A stretch of DNA of 64,000 nucleotides, from contig NC_052031.1 of the NCBI RefSeq assembly GCF_015832195.1, forward strand, positions 15,315,850 through 15,379,849. The letters run 5' to 3'. Both the position numbers and the translations under genes were made by a program. The stretch's first letter is position 1. Every line of letters starts with the position of its first letter. Origin of the DNA: Motacilla alba alba (lineage: Eukaryota > Chordata > Aves > Passeriformes > Motacillidae). The notes beneath the pieces are model-generated. The model did not search any database. It was not told the DNA's origin and saw only the letters and a program-made list of their open reading frames with translations. Shown here piece by piece: positions 1-13,700 of this stretch.

Positions 1-3000
1 GGGAGGCTGGCCCTCAGCATGGGAATGTTGGTGGGTCTCTGCCATGACACAGCTAGTAACCCAGGCACTCAGAGGGGAGACCCTTCTGAGCCATGGACAA
101 GCACAGGGAGACCCAGAATGATGTCTGTCTGGGCATGCCATGGACAGAGGTGAAGTGACAGTGTGGAAGAGACTATAATGAAAGATCTGGAAGGACTGCA
201 GTGACACTACCTGGAGGATAGATCTTTCCCTTCTCCTGCCTACACTTGGTGGTGCAGAGCACCACGGTGGAAGTTTTACAGGATCTTCAAGGGAACCCCA
301 GGAGAGTGTGGGGTGAAGCAGCTCCAAATGCTTCTACCAACACTCTCCTCTAAAAAACCATTTTTCTTTCCTGCTCCAAAACTTGATTTTAGGAAATTCT
401 GGCTTTTATTATTTCTGGTCAGAATGTCTACAGGTTTTTGAACTGAAACTTACATGACTCCTGTTTTTTCAAATGAGCGTTGCCTTCGTCTGCATGATGC
501 CTTCATTGCTAGTATAAAAATGACAGTGTTTATCTGAAAGGCAAATTGAAATAACAGCATGGATTCTTTCTGTACATTTGTTAAAGCTCTATTTTCAATA
601 ACAATGCAATTTTTATCCTAAAATGGTTTGTGGCACCAAAAATATTTCTTGTTCAACTTACAGTCTCTAAATTCCAAGATTCACCTTGTTTCAAGGCAAC
701 ATAGTCAAGGACATCCTGGCACTTGATCTGGATGAAACTCAGTAAGACAACCCTATGCAAAGATGCTTGAGGAAAAGAACGGCTGTCCTTGTCCAAACCA
801 GTGTCCACCTCAGCCCAGCACCTTGTTTCAGTTGGTCAAACCAGAATTTAGGAATATTTTCCAGCAGAGCACACAGTGATAATTACTGTGAATAAACCTC
901 CAGTCTCCACCGGTTTCCATGTCAGCTGGGATATACTAGGTTGGTGGTGCATTTGTACTTAATCACTCATAGTGAATATTAATGCTGAGAATTTGTCTCA
1001 TCATCCACTTTCCAAAAACATGTAGAGTTTTACCACTGCCATTGTCCTGTTTCTAGGAATGTCTAAGTTAAAATGGTATGGAGAACTGATGCAGCTTGTC
1101 CTGCTTCTGCTGGATCTGCCACCTCCTGATACTGTTTGTACTGGGAAAGATTTTGAATGGCTGGGTCCCTGGCCATTTTCTCCAGACCAACACACTATTA
1201 CAGGCTCTTCCTTCCTCCCTTCTCTGCAGCTTTCATTTCCCTAGGCTTAAGACTCCTAGTCCACTTGTTGGTCCTCCAGTGGGGGCTGTCCCACATCTCT
1301 GATGGTTTGTGACCATAACCTACGCTGCTTCTAGGTCTACTTTTTGAGACAAGGAGACCAGAACTTGCATTTGGCATTCAAGATAAGAATCAAATCATGA
1401 CTATTTATATTCTGGTGTTACTTTGATGGAGAAGCTGTAAGGAAAAGTTAAACAGCAGCCCATTCTTTTAAATTCCTGGAAGTGGAAATATTTAATATTC
1501 CTTTAGGACTTCTGGATGAAGTGACTTGTTATGGCTCATTTTGTTGATTTATTTACTAATCTCACAGACCAACCCTTCAAAAATGGAACAAAGCAAATGA
1601 GAAATAGGTTTCTGGCCATACAGCCATTGCTCCACAAGCAATCTTTGCATGGGCAAGCAGCCCTCTGATTTCCAGGAGCTTAGTTCATGTCTTATATATT
1701 TAAGCAAAAGATGCAAGCTTGAGTACATTTGCTTCAAATGTAAAGAACATGGTTGCTTTGCATGACTACTGTTTGACAAAACTTAGGAGAAAAGGTAGCA
1801 GTAAAGAAGAGACAGCTCTGGATGCCAACTGCCCCTACTTACAACGACAACCATTACGATGGGCCCAGCGAAACTCCATATCAGGGTGTCATGAACAGAC
1901 AGCCAGCAGAAATCAGGATTCCCATAGCCTTGTGGATCCAGACCAACAGCAAGCCCTGTGCCACAAAGTGGAGAAAAAGTAAATCAGAAAGGTGCTGCCT
2001 ATAGCCAAATGTAGTTTCAAACAAACAAAATTATCATGGCAAAATTTATTCAACAGGAAATTCTGTGAAGGCAAAAATTGAAATAAAACTTTTGTAAATC
2101 AAAATCTTCCTCCTGGTTACTTCATATCAAACAATACTCTGAGTTTTGCCAACTAGAACAAAGTTCAGCTACATAAAAATGACAAAAAATGCAAGTCCCA
2201 AATTAATTCTGTTTCAGCACAGTTTTATAGTCATTCTCACGCAGTGTGAGCCTTGAGGGTGAGTGACATGTTGAGGAATTTCAATAAGCCTGTGCAGCAG
2301 AATGACATGAATCATAACTGAGAAGATGTCTATGCTATGAAAAAAAAGTGCATTCTTAACTTGCTGTCAGAAAAATAGCATCAGAGACAAAGGAACCTGG
2401 GAACTTATGGGAGTTAACTGCTTCAGGTACCTCCCCCTGCTTTTAGCGCTGTCTGAAATGGAGTTAATGCCCCAAGGCAATCGAGTTAAAACCACACCTT
2501 CTATTATTTTATTTTTCAAAACCTGGCCAATTCCAAGGGGGTCTCTGAGCCCAACATTCACCTGGTGATTTACAGTTCTGTCTGACTTGGTGACCTACAC
2601 CTTGCTCACATGGTGATGGACTGGGATTTGCTTTTGACCTGCAAAATCATGCAGACATAGAATTGTTTAGGTTGGAAAAGACCTTTCACATAAGGTGTCC
2701 CCTGAGACTTCCTTTCTCTGGGCTAAACACCCCCAGCTCCCTCAGCTGCTCCTCATCAGACTTGTGTTTCAGACCCTTCACCAGCTCCTCCTGGACTTGC
2801 TCCATCACCTCAATGTCTTCCTTGTAGTGAGGGCCCCAAAACTGAACTGATTCACAGTGTGGCTTCACCAGTGCTGGTACAAGGGGATGATCACAACATC
2901 CTTTTAGTTCTCCCTGAGTTCCCTGCTTTTTCCTTCATTTTTCCCTTGGTTCCAGCAAAAGCTCCCTCTTCATCCAGGCTGGCCTTCCCCATTGGTTTGT

Positions 3001-6000
3001 CTTACACCACATGGGGACCACAGCTGCTCCCGTGCCTTTAGGGCTTCCTGCTTGAGGAATCTTCAGCCTTCCTGGACTCCTTTGCCCTCTGTGAGTTAGG
3101 CCTCTAAACAGACCAAAGTCAGCCCTGTGGAAGTCCAAGGTAGAAGTTCTGCTGAATCCCCACCTTCTAAGAGAATTGAAAACTATCATTTTGTATTACT
3201 GTGTCCAAGACAGTCTCCAGCCATCACATCACCCACCAGTCTCTTTCTGTTCACCATGAACAGGTCGAGTGGGGTATCTCTCTTTGCTGGCTTGCTTACT
3301 CATCAGCTGCACCAGGAAGTTCTCTTCCATACACTCCAGGAACCTCCTGCACTCTCTTCTGCTGTGTTGTATTCCCAGCAGACACCTGTTAAGTTGAAGT
3401 CCCCCACAAGAACAAGGACTAGGGATGGTGAGACTTCTCTCAGCTGCTTGTAAAATATTTGGACTCCTTTGCCCTTCATGACTGCCTCCCAAGAGACTCT
3501 GTGAGTTAGGCCTCTAAACAGACCTCTGCCTCCTCATCCTGGTTGGATGGTCTATAATACTATAATACTCTCACCATGGCATCTGTCTTGTCCCTCCTGA
3601 TGATTCTTACCCATAAACACTCAACTCTTTCACCACCAACATCAAGCTCCAGACAGTCAAAACACCCCCTAACATAGGTAACCATTCCAGTGGTTTCTAA
3701 CACAGACACACCTGCATCTTTGCTGCCACACGGATCTCCAAGCCATGCCTCCACTGAGATGGCAGACAGGAGTCACTAGCATGCTATCCCACAAACACTG
3801 GCATTCTGCCCTCAGTTGCCTCTAGTGAGCTTGGCTTTATCCCTTTCCCTCTTCAAACCTGGTTTAAATCTTTTAATGAGCCCTGTAGTTCCTGTGCAAA
3901 GATCCTTTCCCCCCTTTGAGACAGGCGTACCCAGAGATCTTCCTTGTTCAGTACACAGAAACTGATCCCTGTGAGGCCTGTGGCCAGTGGCATATGGCAG
4001 GTGGCTGCAGCATGTTGTCTGGGCACGGGGGCACCTGCTGCCATGAGCGTATGTCCTGTGTCCAGAGGCGGCCAAGGCTGACGGCAGTGCTGCTCTCTGC
4101 AAGGAGGGCTCGTCTGCACTTAGAGTCATCTTTTTCTGAATTGAAGCATGCATGCTTTGATGAAAGGACACTGAGAAAGGGAAAGGTAGCTGCATTTCAC
4201 CCTTGCTGCTTAGAACTGGCCCACAGCCAATATTCACATCTGGTACAGGCCTATGGTCTATGAAAACTAAACTGGCTATTTGGCAAAGCAGTGGATATTG
4301 GATCTGTTTTCACTGAAATGTGGAATGAGATAGGACTAGTCTCTCTTCCTGCTCCAATTGGCCCTTCCACCACCCCCTTCAGCAGTTGCCATCCAGAAAG
4401 AATTAGCCATAAATGATTAAGGGACCATAAAGTATTTTATACAGATGTAATTCTGTGGATACAGTCTGTTTCCCAGGACTGGATTTGTCCATTAATGGGA
4501 CTCTGTCCCATTGGCAGACAGTTTTTTCACTCTCAAAATCCTACCCTGAAGTTCTCCATTAAACAAATGGGGAAAATTGCAGTCTTCAGGTATATGATTC
4601 AAATATTACTGCAGTCAACAACACGTGAAATAACACTTTACTGAAAGGCAGAATTAAGCCAATGCAATGTAATACTGAGAAATATTTTGGCACATCAATT
4701 AAACGCTGCAGTCTGGTTGCCCTTAACAGACTGAGTGTGCAAGCTGAGTGATACCTTGCTAACATTTGCAGGAACTGGGGCTGGTCCTATGGCCAAGAGT
4801 CCTGTGGAGACCAGCACCCATCCCCAGCACACACACAGTAGTGTGCCAAGGGCTGCAGGAGAAGCATGTTTTGACCCTTCTGAGCTCTTGAGGGCTCAGC
4901 AGCCATGTGTGACTCAGGCAGCTGAGGGGCAGCCTCAACTCTCCCCTGATTAATCGCTTTGCTTAGGATTTGAAAAGTGCCAGTTTCTGGGGGATATTGG
5001 TTTTAGGGCTGCGTAAGAACCTTTTTTAACACAAGGGCTGCAGTCTCCATGGCAAAGCAGTCACTGCACACATATGTCAAGCAGTTAGTGTGCTGCCACA
5101 GAGACAGGCAGAACTGGGGGGTCCTCCTGAGTGCCAAATCCAGCCCTTTGCTCCTGTGGCAAGGAAGTCATAAAATCCCGCTCCAAGATGGATCAAACTA
5201 CACTTTAAAATGAGCAAGCTTAAAGCTGATTTAAAATGTTCCACTCTCACTCCCAATGGAGGACTATTCCAGATCTTCAATTTTTTGATGGCTGTAAGCC
5301 TTCTCCCAGCTTCTCTCCTATTCTTATTCATGGCAATTTGCATTTCTCTGCCGTGATTAAATGTGGTCCTTCCCTGTTTGAGTAAACATTTTACTAAGTT
5401 TTATCCCCCTCTAAAGGCCAAGGTTCCCTTCCTCAAGTAGCTTGGCCCCATCACAGTTGCCTTAGGACCACTATGTCCCAGCTTGAAATGAATATCAGTT
5501 TGAGCATAGAAAGTAGAAAAAATAATATACAAAAAACCACTGCTACTGTAGTTTTGGGAGTTTTTTCCCCTCTCAGGATAGCTATGATGAAGATGAAATG
5601 GTATTTGTCTTTAAAATAAAAAAATCCTCTGCATGTCCCAAGACTAAAATTTCTTCCCATATCTAGACTATACCACAACTAAGAAAAATAAACAATCCTT
5701 CTCTCATAATTCAATTTAAATAATGTTTAGGATTCATGTTATGAAGATGGAACCTTTTTACTGTTTATAAATTAAAATTTATAAAAAAGCTTAATTAAAA
5801 TATGTACAGTAACAAGTTATCTACAGGCAAGAAATCCTACATTGTGCTATTTATGATGAAACAATTTTCTTCTCAGATGATTTATAAGCCTGGAAGGGCA
5901 AACTAAAGGCTTAGTTTTCTTTATCCTTCATTTCACAAAATCCCCTGACTTTCTCAGTAGTAGGGATCTGACTTTTCATTTAAATAGAACTGCAAATTCA

Positions 6001-7575
6001 GTAAATTCAGGGATTGAATTGCAGGACACAACCTGGAAAGTTTCAAAGGTGCAAAATAGTTCCATATCACAGAGAGCAATAACTAAGTAGAAAAATGTAA
6101 AAATGGTATGCTTGTGATATTAAAATTGCGTAATACTGCTGTTGAGAAGGTCTGAATTTAGATTTCAGGAGAGAAAGTAACCTTAAGCAGAAACTCCTTT
6201 CAACAAAATTCTTCTGAAGACAATGAGTTCTGAAATTTAATTAGTTTGGTTATTTAATGATACTTCTTTTCTGCTAGAAATGATGCCAAATAGCTGATTG
6301 CACTTCAGTGTTCCTGAAAATACTGCAGTAGTCCTGTATGTACAGGTAAAAGCTACACAGGTCTGAAATGCTTCAGAAATTCAAGGACAATTTCTATTTT
6401 AAGTATCTGAAGTACGTCTAAAATGGCAGAGCCTTCTGGGCTGTGCTTTCTACCATAAACTGATAGAAGTAGAAATTATTAGGCACAAATTATATGGAAA
6501 AACTTATCAGCTCCCTGAAGAGAGAATAACCTATACCAGCCTACGCTGTGATTTTGTATTATACTTTCTTAAAACACACAGAAAAAAAGAACAAGTATGT
6601 ATTTTTAAATCTAACTTGTTCCACAATATTTTTGCAAGTGTGCATGAGTGATAGCTATTTGTTTGATCTCAGAGACATCTAAACCTCTGCCATTGCTGAC
6701 AGTATGATATTATCTGTAAAAATAAAACTAACTGGAAAAAAGTTAACTGCCTGCCTATGATGTGATTTCCCATATGGCAACAGATACATGCTGAAACAGT
6801 TGAACCAAAAATCCCCACTCCAACTGTTCCATGAAGCAGAGTTCCTGAGGAGCTGTCTGCCTGAATTAACACAGCGCCGTGTGCTCAGGGTAACACTGGA
6901 AATGTCTGTGGCAAAAATAGGCACAGTGAGGGCGGAGATGGATGTGCTCCAGTATATCACTCTGGACTGGTTTAAAAGATTACTGCCTCCAGATTTTCAT
7001 TACTTTTCCTCAGCTGAAAGTTACAGCCTTTGTATCTGAAATTAAGTAAAAGGCAGCTTGAGTATTCCCAGCTTGGTTTTATGCCAAATAAAACAGAGCC
7101 ATTGAAATTCCCTTCAGAAGTATTTACTGGTGGTTGACAGTAGGCAGTGGGAATGTCCAGTGAAGGGCAGTAATGTCCTGTGGGCAGGCAGCATTGCTTC
7201 TGAAGCCACTGCAGTTACCTCAGAGACCGTGTGTCCATATCTGGAGGTACCAGCACAGGGAAGGAAAATTTCTGAAAGCTACTGGCAAAGTTGTCCAAAT
7301 AAAAATACTATTATTCCTAAGCAATGTTATCAAGTCCTGGTTTAATCTGTGCAATTATGTTTCTGTTACTGGACAACCATCAGTATCACTTCAGCTAGGG
7401 CAATAAACATTTGGTACACAGATCTGCCAAAATCAGGCTGACTTCTGCTGGTTGTGGTTTGGTGCTGCCCTGGTTCAGGAAAACACCCATAGCTGTCTGG
7501 CATGGGCTAACTTCCCTGAACGTGGCCAGTGATGATGGCAGGGAAACGAAGCTTTTTTGGGGTGCCTGAGGGTAC
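1..7575 (-). other. CELSR1: CELSR1 intron (3' end of window), incomplete
   Basis: Intronic sequence downstream of the TM3-TM4 exon, at least 7.6 kb. Apart from the rearranged CR1 element at about 2655-3990 I see only AT-rich unique sequence, for example 5690-6650. No reading frame resembles the remaining TM5-TM7 or cytoplasmic-tail exons, so these must lie beyond position 1. Confidence 0.85.
2655..3990 (-). mobile_element. CR1-like LINE, internally deleted, with endonuclease remnant
   Basis: Read on the minus strand. Near 3875-3930 the segment LWVRLSQRGERIFAQEL matches a leader sequence I recall from avian CR1 copies. It is followed by AP-endonuclease-like coding pieces: VECLWVRI (about 3625-3650), YRPSNQDEE (about 3530-3560), LVLVGDFNL (about 3391-3415), RRFLECMEENFLVQL (about 3305-3350) and SRTSTLDFHRADFGLF (about 3105-3155). 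Around 2900-2930 it jumps to a CR1 3'-end-like tract that finishes near 2655. The reverse transcriptase region is missing, and frame breaks show it is dead. It could instead be two adjacent or nested insertions. The 5' limit is uncertain. Confidence 0.8.
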
Positions 7576-7750
7576 CTGTTATGATGGCAGGAATGCCCCA
7601 GCCAACAACGTAGTAGAACCGCATGTGCCCGAAGTTGATGTTCCTCACTTCAGTCAGCATCCGGTAGATGTGGAGCTGCTCCACAAACATCCATGCGAAG
7701 GTGCTCATGTAGAAATAATGCAGGAGGATGGCAATCACAGTACACACAAA
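7576..7750 (-). CDS. CELSR1: CELSR1 window exon 22: TM3 and TM4
   Basis: 175 bp, acceptor ttgcag, donor gtaccc. It encodes [20 protein letters not shown] (TM3, with the Cys that normally pairs with extracellular loop 2), an intracellular loop [19 protein letters not shown], and [12 protein letters not shown] (TM4). It leaves with the first base of a Gly or equivalent codon. The next exon, which should carry the second extracellular loop and TM5, is not found in 1-7575. Confidence 0.97.
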
Positions 7751-10700
7751 CTGCAAAAGGGAAAGGGCAGGGAAATTAGAATTGCTCTTCTGAATCACAA
7801 ACCGGTGAGTCACTCGTTCCCCCCGCGTAGCTAATGGCAAGTGTAATAAAAAGATTTTGGCAGAACAAATATACTGCCTTTAATTAAATTTTTCAGAGTT
7901 TAAGAAGAGCTGCTCATACCGTGAGAGATTTTGCTTTTTTAAAGTGAAGTGGATCGCTAAGCTTTGTCAGGTTGAGAACAGCAAAAATTAAGGGCCTGCT
8001 GAAACCAGAGACCAGGTCCACAGTGAGACTAAAAGTAACAGCTAAAATGGGCACACTGGTACTTGAAGTCATCTTTGTGATCAAACAGCCACCTTGAAAC
8101 CTATGACCTTCAGATACTTGCCCTTCTGTAATATCTGCTAACCAATTTTCTCTCCCAACTTAACAGTTTGATGAGTGAAAACAAGAATGACCATATGCAT
8201 CTGACACCTGAATTGTAATCTTGCTATTAACCTTCTCCTTTCAGAAGCCAAACAAAGGATTTTGCCAAGGATCTGTTGATAAGCTTGAATTAAGACAACT
8301 TTGTGCAACCATTCAGTTTTTGTTCAAAAATGTTTTACATTGTGTTTTGAAACCTTTTGCTCCTGTGCAGCACTGACCCTGCTTTCAGACTTTGGCATGA
8401 CTTTTTAGTGGTTTTTCATGGTGTAATGCTCAGAAATGTACATTTCCCTGTTTAATGTACATTTAACCTCTTTGCTGAGCAAAAGAATCATGCAAAGACT
8501 GCCAACGTTCTGGATTCACTTACTACCTCAGCGTTATTATAACATCATGTGTTATTGAAATTGTGGCTCACTAAATAAACCATTTTTCTTCCCTCTATGT
8601 AAGTAGTGCTTTTCTTGTTTTAATTCTCACATGCTTATGAGTAGAGTGCTGCCCTGAACATTACCTTTTCCAGGTAAGAAAAAAGAAAGAAAATAAATCA
8701 CTTTCTATCAATAGTCCAGGGAAAGATTAAAACCTCACCCAGAAATGTGACTGTTAATTTACAGAAACCCATAAAAGCCAGGCTGGGTGCCAAGCAGCAC
8801 AGCATTATTTGTGCTCCAGCATTCTTTACCTCTTTATGTTCATCAGTGCATGACTCGTTAGACAACTCTCATTCCATACAGACAGATGAATAATTGTCTC
8901 AAGCAGACATGGCTTACAGCCCTCCTACCTTCTCAAATTGACTGGGTAGGCTGTAAGGAGAAGCTTTCTGCTGTATGAAATACATTCTACAAATGAAAGA
9001 TCTTTGTAAATGGTTTAAAGGGTGTTTCACTGAGTCCTGGTAACACTACAGGACATGATCACACCATGAGCCCCAAAGCATGGAAATAAGAAGGAGTAAA
9101 AGAGAACAATCTCACCAAGTACAACCATTAGGGTTTGTGGTATTGATGTAATGAAGTGTTTTACTACTTTTATAAACCTCTGCTTGGTGCTTCATGATAC
9201 TATGAAAGGAATCTGGAAATGAGGAGCCATCATTTACTGCATAATTTTTGGTAAAATTCTGTATGTGGACTTGGCCCTCAACTCCTCAGTAGATATGTTG
9301 GAGAACTGAAAGAGTATAAACTACTCCTTGGTAGTGAAATGCAGTGAAAAATGAGTGGTGTGCTCAGCAAGGCATGGGAAAGGTCAAGTTACACAGATTG
9401 CTGTGTATCAATTGGCAAGGTGAGCTCCTTTCAGCAAAGTTATTTTAGTATGTAAACATTTATATAATGAAACAAAGACAACACAAGTTCACACATGACA
9501 TGAGACCATATCCCAGAGGGCAGGTCACTGCAGAAGATCTCACCACAGCAGCAGATAAAGGACCTGAGTTCCTGGTAAAGGGGAATATTGCTATACAGAT
9601 TTGGAAGTTATGCAACCAGCTGGAAAGCTTTATTCAGTTTAGCATTCACAGTTTTTTAAAAGGTAAAGTGGGAGAAGAAGCCCAGAAAAAAACCCAACAG
9701 ACTAACCCGAATCTTAGAAATTGAATAATTTCAGCAGCTTAGTTTTATACAGTTTTCCAAAAGAAATACTATTAAACAGAGGTTTCCAGGCAAGACAATT
9801 TTTATAAGACAGGTCTCTCAAATTTATTAGGAAAAGTTCTTGTCAGCACTCAGTTACTGGAAGCTGAAATTAGTCAAGGTTAGATACTTTTTAAAATGCA
9901 TGTTATAGCTCAAGTGGATATTAGAAGCCAGAGTGACAGTGTAGGATTAAGTTATACAGCAAATGAGGCTATGTGTTTAGGCACCACAGTGTCACTACCA
10001 CGATGGTGATGATATTCATTGAATGTAGGCATTGTCTCCTATTTCTACTGCTTGGACAATGTGAAATCAGCATGATTTTTTTATTGCTGTTGTTTTGTTT
10101 TGATCTCAACACTGTACTTCCCTCTCAAAAATTAGATTGGAACATGTACATTAATGGATTTCTAGAAGATAAATTTTCTTCACAGTGTTCAGATAATCCC
10201 TAAAGTAACATTTAGAATATTTTTCCTATCTATTAAGGACATACATTTTATTGCATGTTATCCCTCATCTGTGTCCAGCCTGTTTGGCACAGCTGTGGAG
10301 CCTGGCAGTGCTGGAGGCCTTGTCTGTCCACTACCTGTCTGAATGGCAGCCATGGCTTTTGGGATGGGTGCTACTAAGAAACAGCAGCAAGACTACATAT
10401 AATGCCACGTGGTTAAGAGAGCAATGAGGTCTTAAGTACAGAACACACTTCATATGTGGTTTATATCTATCTCACACTCAATCTATTCATAACTTGCATT
10501 TCTTGACATGCACAATGCTGGAGATCCTTGCACTAAGCTTTGTCAACAGGTATGATGGGCTGAAGCCAACAACCACTGTGTCTGGAAGGAAAGCAAACTG
10601 ACAGGTCTCCTACTGAATCTTGGATGTAGCAAGCTGTCCCATGCCTGGCAGGTGGCTTGTCCAGAATGGCCAGGGGGTGTACAATGTTCATATTAGCACC

Positions 10701-13700
10701 TGACCAGCACCACATCACTGACAACTTGTGAGTCAACACCAGGAGCCATTTGGGCTTGGGAGGTACCTGCTGCAGGAGAAACTGCAGAGCCTTCTACTGA
10801 ACAGGCAAAGCAAGACAGAAAACACACTGATGAAAAGGAAAGAAAAAAACAGTATTTAAGGTTCAGTTCCTGGGATAAACCTTCAACAGGGCTGCTGTCA
10901 TATATTCTCTGAAAATAAGATATAGTCCTATTGCCTGCCATTACTATTAATGTTATGAACCACACATGAATATACTAAAAATCTGATGTTTTTCAAGTAA
11001 GTGTTGAAGCCAAAAAAAGAGGAGACAGTGAAACAGATGGGAGGAGGTAAAAGCTGCAATATGAACCCCCTGATTTAAAGCTCGAGAACAACTCCAGCAA
11101 TGAACACAGAGTAAGTCTTACCGGGTTTTCAGTCTGGTTGATTCCAATAAGAAAGACAAGCTCAGAAAAGAACAGGGCAGCCACCAGGTTTTTGTGGATA
11201 CTGTGCAAGTTGGAACGCAGTGTGCGGATCAGGACCAGTAAAATGAAGGTGATCAGCAAAGCCGCCAGCGAGATGGACACGGTTGTGTAAGTGACGATCT
11301 TCAGAGGAAGCACCTCCCCGTTCTGTAAAAAGACAGATTGACAGGAACTCTGGGGGTTTTCCCTTCCTTTTCCTCCAATCAAATCTACTACTCAGAGTGC
11401 CAATGTTTTCATTATATGGAGCCAACATACAGATTTACTTAGGGACCAACAGTAGTAGGTGATGCCACCTCTTTAGCTGCTAAACATGTTGAGCGGGTAT
11501 GGGGAGCGTTCAGAGGATGCACCAACCAGGTAAGAAGGTCCTTTCAGCAAACCCAGTGGCAGGTGCTGCCAGGCATGGGCAACACACTCCTGACACTGGG
11601 ACTGATCTGCTGACAATGCCCTGCACAAAGCTCAAGCTCTGAGCCAAAGCCCTTGAAAACCAAAGTCTCCAAAAATCACGAGCCTGACATCACCCACCTC
11701 TCGTTTAGAAATATCCATCAGGACAGCAAAGCTGGTTATGTGGTTGCACTGGCAAGCGATATGGCTGTGGTTTCTGGAGAACAGCTCACACCCACGGGAG
11801 GACCAGGCACCTGTCCCACCGATCCTGTGGGGAAAAAAGGCATTTCTGAGCACCATCCTCCAATGTCCCCTCACCTTCCACTGCCCTCTGTGGCAGCTTG
11901 TGCTGCACAACCAGAGAGGACTGCAAGTACTAGGACAGAATTATCTATAGCTGTCACCTGCCTGAAAGAGTATCATCAAACTGAAAAGGCCTTCAGTTGA
12001 ACTAGTTTCTGATAAGACAGCTGGCCAGATTTTGTGAGTTTATAACAGTCTGGTTTGGGTTTAAAAAAAAAAACAACTTTGCTTTAGGGTCAGTGACCAC
12101 GCAATATGGGATAGAGGTATGGGAAAGAGATTGCACCAAACAAAATATCTGTAACCAAGGTAAATAGTACCAAAACCACAGAGGGACACGTGTTTTTGAG
12201 TCATGTGAAATATGTTTCAGCAATAATATGATACCATTATACAGTTCCTCTGAAAAGTACACAAGAAAAGGTTAAAACCTTCTCTAATAAATAATATTTC
12301 ATACCAGGAGATCTCTTATATTAACAATGGGGAGGAACTGCTTCCTTAAAATTCTTCCCTGGGCAGTTATGGTTAACTCCACTGACTTCAGAAATTATTT
12401 TGTATCAATATTAATTATTCTATTCTGAAGTTAATGAGTAATAAAAATAGCCTTGCAGTTACTGAAAGATTTTTCAATTAGATATGACAAGACCTCTTTT
12501 TCATTCAGCAATAAAATATTTGTTAAATTTTAATATCACTTCCTCTCAAAAAGTACTCTCTTTCTAAAAGCTCTTTCATTACATGCCACATAAGAGCTGC
12601 TTTTCAATTGTGGCTGTAGAAAGACGTAACACAGACAACAATGCCACTGAAGTTGCCAGCGAATAGCTAACGGATGAATCACTTTAGAGCTAATGAGGTA
12701 TTCAAGCTCAAACAATGTTTAAAAATTTATGAAAAAGGACTTTCCATTCCCTCACAATCAGCAGATTGACAGAGTGCATACAAGCAAAAACACTACTTCA
12801 CATGTGGGCAAATGAAGAGTTTATTACTGTGAAGATAAGAGATTTCTGTTGCATCTTCGATCCTTTAAATGATATAATCTCCTGAAGCCTTTAACTAGGA
12901 GGCACACATTCCCTAGGTTAGTTGGCTGTTGTAAAAGGCAACAGGATATTGCCTTTCAATGGATTTTTCCATAGGTTTACTAGAATTTTAGGGGTTTTAG
13001 GAAACAAGTAACAGCTATTCCCTTTCCCCTGGGCAGACCATGTCATCCTCTCACTATGTACCTGGGTTTGTAGCTGGAAATTGCAATATATATGTAATAG
13101 TTATAATATTGTGAAAGCATAATATGAATGTGGTTACCTCTCAAAACATTTTCTTTTGTTTTATCCACACTCTTGAAATATCTCCAGCAGGACTGTGCTG
13201 TTTACACAATGCCATAAAACCAATGAAACATCAGTGTATACAGTTCCAGCTCATATAATTTTTCACATTTTCAAGAAAAAGATATCTTTATCTTGAACTT
13301 TACTGAATACAAAAGACCTAAATGAACGATTCTCAGAACATCTGATCTTTTTCCTAACACTTCCCTCCTAGAGAGTCAAATACTCTCTCCTTATATTCTT
13401 CTTCTATATTACAATTGCTTTCCATAAACTGAAAAGGTCTAATGTCGCAAAAAAGGTATTTCCACTCCCTCCAATTTCTCACTAAAACAAATGAAAGCAA
13501 ACCCACAATAGTTGATGAAATGAAAGTTAAGTTTCTTACCAGTGCAACTGCCTTTGCTTTGACTTTTGATTCAAAAATTTGTGATTCAGAAATTTATAAT
13601 CTTTACTCCCAATTTTATCTGAAAAACCCCAGTCCTCGCTTCTACCAAAATGAAGATTTGGTTTTGTAATTTTTTGCACTGGCCCTGGTTGAGGCACCAA

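Noticed and set aside
3812..4237. Minus-strand frame of 141 codons
   Set aside because: Partly overlaps the CR1 leader (LWVRLSQRGERIF lies in the other frame). It is treated as part of the mobile element or flanking sequence.
6669..6960. Minus-strand frames of 67-93 codons with hydrophobic stretches, considered as the missing TM5 exon
   Set aside because: No match to CELSR TM5 or second-loop residues, and no suitably phased acceptor or donor pair.
7440..7454. Plus-strand reading Asp-Phe-Cys-Trp-Leu, resembling the CELSR second extracellular loop (DFCWLS)
   Set aside because: It is on the wrong strand for the gene, the flanking residues do not match, and no splice sites surround it. Coincidence.
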